Origin: Candidatus Cloacimonadota bacterium
GTDB taxonomy: Bacteria > Cloacimonadota > Cloacimonadia > Cloacimonadales > WRIO01
Assembly: GCA_029553545.1 (NCBI GenBank)
Contig: JAKPKU010000217.1
Coordinates: forward strand, 1-36,762
Direction of reading: 5' to 3'
DNA length: 36,762 bases
Shown: positions 33,075 to 36,762 of the stretch, in pieces
Position numbering within the stretch: position 1 is the stretch's first letter
Layout: each line of letters begins with the position of its first letter
Translations under genes and position numbers: made by a program
The notes under the pieces: generated by a model
Told to the model about the DNA's origin: nothing
Seen by the model: the letters and a program-made list of their open reading frames with translations, nothing else
The model's database searches: none

Positions 33075-33293
33075 ATGTCTAAAGCAGGCGTCATAGAAGT
33101 GGAAGGAATTGTAAAAGAAGCATTACCAAACACATCTTATCGAGTTGTATTAGAAAATGGCCACGAAATATTGGCGCATAGCTCTGGCAAGATGAGAATG
33201 AATTATATTAGAATACTACCTGGCGATAAGGTTAAAGTTGAGTTGTCCCCGTACGACTTAAATCGCGGCAGAATAACCTATCGTTATAAATAA
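33075..33293 (+). CDS. infA: Translation initiation factor IF-1
   Basis: 72 residues from ATG 33075, the exact usual IF-1 length; the track start at 33042 adds an unlikely leader. S1/OB fold: [58 protein letters not shown] is GGAAGGA, rather far (about 17 bp). IF-1 blocks the A site during initiation. First gene of the alpha-operon unit. Confidence 0.98.
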   Translation: MSKAGVIEVEGIVKEALPNTSYRVVLENGHEILAHSSGKMRMNYIRILPGDKVKVELSPYDLNRGRITYRYK

Positions 33294-33349
33294 ATGGATT
33301 ATCCATTTCATATCTTATGATTTGAAGATTAGCGAGAAAGGAATTAGAA

Positions 33350-33466
33350 ATGAAAGTAAAATCTTCAGTAAAACCCATATGTAAAGATTGTCGCATAATC
33401 AAGCGCAATGGCATAATAAGAATAATATGCCCCTCAAACCCAAAGCATAAGCAAAGACAAGGCTAA
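33350..33466 (+). CDS. rpmJ: 50S ribosomal protein L36, zinc-binding type
   Basis: 38 residues, too short for the ORF track. [17 protein letters not shown], then [15 protein letters not shown]: three Cys and the His of the zinc site are all present. RBS GAAAGGAATT lies 6 bp upstream of ATG 33350. It stands between infA and rpsM in the standard position. Confidence 0.98.
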   Translation: MKVKSSVKPICKDCRIIKRNGIIRIICPSNPKHKQRQG

Positions 33467-33484
33467 AAAGAAGGAGGATGTCAA

Positions 33485-33862
33485 TTGGCACATATAGCAG
33501 GTATCGAATTGCCACGCGATAAAAGGGTTATCATTGGTCTTACCTATATTTTTGGAATAGGCAGATCAACATCAGCAAAAATCCTTGCAAAAGCAAATAT
33601 TAATGAAAATATAAAAGTTAAAGATTTAACTTTAGATCAAGAAAAAATATTACGTGATATTATTCAACATGACGAAGATATCATTGTTGAAGGTACATTG
33701 AGAACTCAAGTTACTTTGAATATCAAAAGACTTATGGAAATTGGCTCTTACCGTGGACTCAGACACAAAAAAGGCTTACCAGTTCGCGGACAACGTACCA
33801 AAACCAATGCACGCACCAGAAAAGGTCCTAAACCAGGTGCTTTAAAAAGAACAAAAAAATAG
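33485..33862 (+). CDS. rpsM: 30S ribosomal protein S13
   Basis: 125 residues from TTG 33485 ([27 protein letters not shown]). S13 bridges the subunits and touches P-site tRNA. The helix-turn-helix region gives [16 protein letters not shown], and the basic tail [26 protein letters not shown] is diagnostic. Confidence 0.99.
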   Translation: MAHIAGIELPRDKRVIIGLTYIFGIGRSTSAKILAKANINENIKVKDLTLDQEKILRDIIQHDEDIIVEGTLRTQVTLNIKRLMEIGSYRGLRHKKGLPVRGQRTKTNARTRKGPKPGALKRTKK

Positions 33863-33871
33863 AGGTTTAAC

Positions 33872-34267
33872 ATGGCAAAAGCAAAAACAACAAAAGTAAA
33901 GAAAAAACGCGTTAGACTTTCTATCGACGAAGGAATGGCTACCGTTCATTCAAGTTTTAATAATACAATTGTCTCTTTAAGCGACTTGGCAGGCAATGTA
34001 ATCACCTGGTCAAGTGGTGGTAAAATAGGTTATAAAGGCTCAAGAAAATCAACACCTTTTGCAGCACAACTTGCAGCAGAAGAAGTTGCTAAGACAGCTA
34101 TTGAAATGGGAATCAAAAAGGTTCGCGTTGTTATTAAAGGACCAGGCGGCGGAAGAGAATCTGCTATTCGTGCTTTAAATGCAGCTGGATTAAGTGTTAC
34201 TATGATTAAAGACAACACCCCAATCCCTCACAATGGTTGTAGACCACCAAAAACAAGAAGAATCTAA
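33872..34267 (+). CDS. rpsK: 30S ribosomal protein S11
   Basis: 131 residues. S11 lies on the platform near the E site. [44 protein letters not shown] and [19 protein letters not shown] are diagnostic, ending [22 protein letters not shown]. The gap to rpsM is 9 bp. Confidence 0.99.
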   Translation: MAKAKTTKVKKKRVRLSIDEGMATVHSSFNNTIVSLSDLAGNVITWSSGGKIGYKGSRKSTPFAAQLAAEEVAKTAIEMGIKKVRVVIKGPGGGRESAIRALNAAGLSVTMIKDNTPIPHNGCRPPKTRRI

Positions 34268-34282
34268 TGGAGGCAATTTAAA

Positions 34283-34915
34283 ATGGCTAGATATACAGGA
34301 TCAGTATGTAAACTTTGCCGACGCGAAGGTAGCAAACTCATGCTTAAGGGTGCTCGTTGCATGACATCAAAATGTGCTTTTGAAAGAAGAGCATATGTAC
34401 CTGGTCAGCATGGTGCACCAAATGCGCGTAAAAAAGTTACCGACTACGGTATTCACTTACGTGAAAAACAAAAAGCACGCAGAATTTATGGTGTGCTAGA
34501 AAGACAATTCAAAAAATACTTTGAAATTGCAGATAGAAAAAGCGGTGAAACTGGCGACAACTTGCTTGTTTTACTCGAAAGAAGATTGGATAATGTTGTT
34601 TATAGAATGGGTTTTGCACCAAGTAGAAATGCTGCAAGACAGATCATTAGACATGGTCATGTGCAAGTAAACGGACATAAAGTTAATATCCCTTCTTATT
34701 TGGTTAATCCAACCAATAATATTGAAATAAAAGAAACAAGCCGTTCAATGGGGCTTATCCAAGATGCAGTACAAAACTCGATGGATTCTTCTCATTATGA
34801 ATGGCTCAGTGTCGATAGAAATAATTTTAAAGGTGAATTTCTCTACACGCCTAAAAGAGAGCAGGTAGAAATCGATATCAATGCTAACCTTATTGTAGAA
34901 TTCTACTCTAAATAA
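34283..34915 (+). CDS. rpsD: 30S ribosomal protein S4, zinc-binding type
   Basis: 210 residues. S4 nucleates 16S folding and in E. coli represses the alpha operon. A zinc-binding N-terminus is kept: CKLCRREG, then CMTSKC. The S4 domain reads RRLDNVVYRMGFAPSRNAARQIIRHGHVQVNG. RBS TGGAGG. The Cys-containing (C+) form matches the zinc-type S14 and L36 in this genome. Confidence 0.99.
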   Translation: MARYTGSVCKLCRREGSKLMLKGARCMTSKCAFERRAYVPGQHGAPNARKKVTDYGIHLREKQKARRIYGVLERQFKKYFEIADRKSGETGDNLLVLLERRLDNVVYRMGFAPSRNAARQIIRHGHVQVNGHKVNIPSYLVNPTNNIEIKETSRSMGLIQDAVQNSMDSSHYEWLSVDRNNFKGEFLYTPKREQVEIDINANLIVEFYSK

Positions 34916-34930
34916 AACAGGAGATATAAT

Positions 34931-35950
34931 ATGATGCTACTTGAACCCTTGCAAATGCCAACCAAAATCGAATTTGATAAGGACACTTATTCAGATACTT
35001 ATGGTAAGTTTGAAATCGGACCATTTGAACCTGGCTATGCTACTACAATTGGCAATACACTTCGTCGTGTTTTATTGTCCTCTATTCAGGGTGCGGCAGC
35101 AAGATTCGTGAAAATCGAAGGCTTACATCATGAGTTTACTCCAATACCAGGTTGCGATGCTGATTATGTAGATTTTATCTTAAATCTTAAAAAATTAGTA
35201 TTAAAATCAGATACTCTCAACGAGGTTAAGCTCACATTAAATCATAAAGGTATTGGTCCTATAACCGCTGGCGAAATTGAAGAAACTGCCGATATTAAAG
35301 TAATCAACAAGGACCTTGTTTTATGCAATATGACTGAAGATACTGAATTGTTTGCTGAAATATGGGTCGGTCAAGGCAGAGGGTATACTCCTGCAGACAT
35401 GCATAATGTTGATGAAAAATCTGTTGGCGTTATACCTGTAGACTCAATTTATTCTCCAATTACAAAAGTTAATTTTGTTACTGCAAATCAACGTGTTGGC
35501 GAAAGAATTGACTTCGATAAATTGATTGTTGAAATTTTTACAAATGGAAGTATCGAACCAAAATACGCTCTATATCTCTCAGCTAAGCTTCTTAAAGATA
35601 TTTATGCAACTCTCGTGCTTTTTGAAGAGGAACCTGACTATATTGAAGAAGTTGAAATGGATCCAGAACTAGAAAGACTTGAAAAAGTCCTGGCTATAAA
35701 TGTTAAGGAACTTGAATTGACTGTTCGTGCTGGAAATTGTTTAGCTGCTGCAAAAATTGAAACAATTGGCGAATTGGTAGCCAAGACAGAGCCAGAAATG
35801 CTCAAGTATAGAAACTTTGGTAAGAAGTCCCTCGACGAAATCAAAAAGCTCATTACTAACTATGATTTAACACTCGGGATGGACGTTCCAGGCATTCTCA
35901 AACGTATTGAAGATGCCAAAAATCGTATGATTAATATAAAGAAAGGTTAG
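34931..35950 (+). CDS. rpoA: DNA-directed RNA polymerase subunit alpha
   Basis: 339 residues. The N-terminal dimerisation domain (to about 235) includes FEIGPFEPGYATTIGNTLRRVLLSSIQGAA. After an acidic linker rich in Glu (EEVEMDPELE), the C-terminal domain shows ELTVRAGNCLAAAKIETIGELV and LKYRNFGKKSLDEIKKLI, the DNA- and activator-contacting HhH fold. RBS AGGAGAT. The usual place between rpsD and rplQ. Confidence 0.99.
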   Translation: MMLLEPLQMPTKIEFDKDTYSDTYGKFEIGPFEPGYATTIGNTLRRVLLSSIQGAAARFVKIEGLHHEFTPIPGCDADYVDFILNLKKLVLKSDTLNEVKLTLNHKGIGPITAGEIEETADIKVINKDLVLCNMTEDTELFAEIWVGQGRGYTPADMHNVDEKSVGVIPVDSIYSPITKVNFVTANQRVGERIDFDKLIVEIFTNGSIEPKYALYLSAKLLKDIYATLVLFEEEPDYIEEVEMDPELERLEKVLAINVKELELTVRAGNCLAAAKIETIGELVAKTEPEMLKYRNFGKKSLDEIKKLITNYDLTLGMDVPGILKRIEDAKNRMINIKKG

Positions 35951-35954
35951 ACCT

Positions 35955-36368
35955 ATGCGACATAAATGTGTTGGTAGAAAATTTGGAAGAGAAGCAGACC
36001 ATAGAAAGGCAATGCTTAAAAATTTAGTCATCTCTCTTTTCCAACATGGACAGATTGAAACCACTCAAGCAAAAGCAAAAGAAATGCGTGGATTAGCAGA
36101 AAGAGTTATTACTTATGGTAAAAAAGGTAGCTTGCACCATAAAAGATTGGCTTTCTCAATCGTTCATGATCATGCTTTAGTAAAAAAGATTTTCGATGAA
36201 ATTGCACCTAAATATTCAAATAGAAACGGTGGCTATACAAGCGTGATTAAGACAAAAATTAGACGTGGCGACGCTGCTCCAATGGCACTCATTCGCCTTG
36301 TTGAAGGTGAAGTTGTTGCTGAAAAAGAAAAAGATAATATCAAAGCTGAAGATCTGAATAAAGAATAA
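35955..36368 (+). CDS. rplQ: 50S ribosomal protein L17
   Basis: 137 residues. MRHKCVGRKFGREADHRKAMLKNLVISLFQHGQIETTQAKAKE is diagnostic, as is YTSVIKTKIRRGDAAPMALIRLV. It carries a charged C-terminal tail of about 20 residues (AEKEKDNIKAEDLNKE) beyond the core fold. Last gene of the ribosomal block; a strong terminator follows 18 bp on. Confidence 0.99.
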   Translation: MRHKCVGRKFGREADHRKAMLKNLVISLFQHGQIETTQAKAKEMRGLAERVITYGKKGSLHHKRLAFSIVHDHALVKKIFDEIAPKYSNRNGGYTSVIKTKIRRGDAAPMALIRLVEGEVVAEKEKDNIKAEDLNKE

Positions 36369-36386
36369 ATATAGCTTAAAATATTT

Positions 36387-36423
36387 AAGGGTAGTGATTT
36401 TGTAATCGCTACCCTTTTTTTTT
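36387..36423 (+). terminator. Rho-independent terminator after rplQ
   Basis: AAGGGTAGTGATT-TTGT-AATCGCTACCCTT is a 13-bp stem (one G-T) with a 4-nt loop, followed by eight further T residues. It closes the infA-rplQ unit. Confidence 0.95.
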
Positions 36424-36762
36424 ATTCAAAATCAGCGAAATAAATTATTGACTCTACATAAAGTGAGGGTGTTGCATAGTAATCAAAATATCTTATGAAA
36501 GAATACGCAGACTTATAAATTAAAAACATCACTCTCTATATATATAGGGCTTATAAAATGGGATTTTTCGAAAACTATTTTTACCTAAATCGGCAGATAC
36601 CTACTACGAGCAGGTTTAGAGAGAGGGTGTTGAATAATGCATAACTCAGGTTTACAGACTTGAAGAATAATGGGTTGTTAGAACTGAGAGCAGAGTTGAT
36701 GGGTAATTTCGCTTCGTAAAATTGATTGATGGATCTGGAACAACTAATGGTAGTTGTTGATA
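36424..36762. other. Repeat-bearing stretch after the ribosomal block
   Basis: No gene seen to the window end. It holds copy C of the ~155-bp repeat in reverse orientation (36465-36620), a GAACTGAGAGCAGAGTTGAT unit (36681-36723) that is a direct repeat of 20566-20608, and an ACAACTAATGGTAGTTGT hairpin like the one inside the palindromic element at 3763. Confidence 0.7.
36465..36620 (-). repeat. ~155-bp dispersed repeat, copy C
   Basis: Its reverse complement begins CTAAACCTGCTCGTAGTAGG, passes GCCCTATATATATAGAGAG and ends ACTATGCAACACCCTC. It mirrors copy B at 20860-21015, so the two are inverted relative to each other on either side of the ribosomal block. Confidence 0.8.

Noticed and set aside
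20566-36723. Idea that the 15-kb ribosomal block is a composite transposon
   Set aside because: The flanking repeats have no transposase, the 43-bp GAACTGAG units are in direct orientation outside them, and the genes are essential core genes; inversion by recombination is the more sensible reading.
1-36762. tRNA, rRNA or tmRNA genes
   Set aside because: I saw no cloverleaf with a CCA-proximal stem, TTCGANTC arm or rRNA core sequence, though a weak one could be missed by eye.

Overview
The window is AT-rich bacterial DNA. It joins a repeat-riddled accessory half (about 1-21,200) to a conserved ribosomal-protein super-operon (about 21,300-36,420). The taxon cannot be fixed from this sequence alone. 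The EF-Tu sequence style, zinc-binding S4, S14 and L36, and the low GC would fit an uncultured FCB-type lineage such as Cloacimonadota, but that is a weak inference.

1-8,310: a fragmented cell-surface glycan cluster. It holds the 3' tail of one CDP-glycerol/ribitol phosphotransferase-like gene, a full-length paralogue of it, two DegT-type sugar aminotransferases, a fused cytidylyltransferase-dehydrogenase resembling Haemophilus Bcs1/Acs1 (CDP-ribitol synthesis), a phosphomannomutase-like HAD protein and a lone GIY-YIG nuclease-like ORF. The genes are separated by mosaics of short dispersed repeats: a palindromic tandem array, AC-rich spacers, an 80-bp unit, and units ending in terminator-like hairpins whose stems covary.

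8,311-9,759: no convincing intact gene. It holds a split dispersed repeat and one interrupted reading frame.

9,760-17,811: a compact type III-A CRISPR-Cas effector locus, csm1(cas10)-csm2-csm3-csm4-csm5, followed by a CARF-RelE ribonuclease (Cami1 type). A convergent CARF-PD-(D/E)XK nuclease (Card1/Can2 type) ends 6 bp away. In Cas10 the HD nuclease pair is replaced by Gln-Asn while GGDD is intact, so the complex probably acts through cyclic oligoadenylate signalling and Csm3 target-RNA cutting rather than HD DNA cleavage. No array, cas6, cas1 or cas2 is seen; crRNA must come from elsewhere.

17,812-21,315: small accessory genes (a repeat-truncated transglutaminase-like gene, TfoX-N protein, MBL-fold hydrolase, YeaO/DUF488 protein) and palindromic repeats.

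21,316-36,368: tuf-rpsJ-rplC-rplD-rplW-rplB-rpsS-rplV-rpsC-rplP-rpmC-rpsQ-rplN-rplX-rplE-rpsN-rpsH-rplF-rplR-rpsE-rpmD-rplO-secY, a terminator, then infA-rpmJ-rpsM-rpsK-rpsD-rpoA-rplQ and a strong terminator. Inverted copies of one ~155-bp dispersed repeat flank this block. The rpsL-rpsG-fusA genes that often precede tuf are absent, and so are map and adk.
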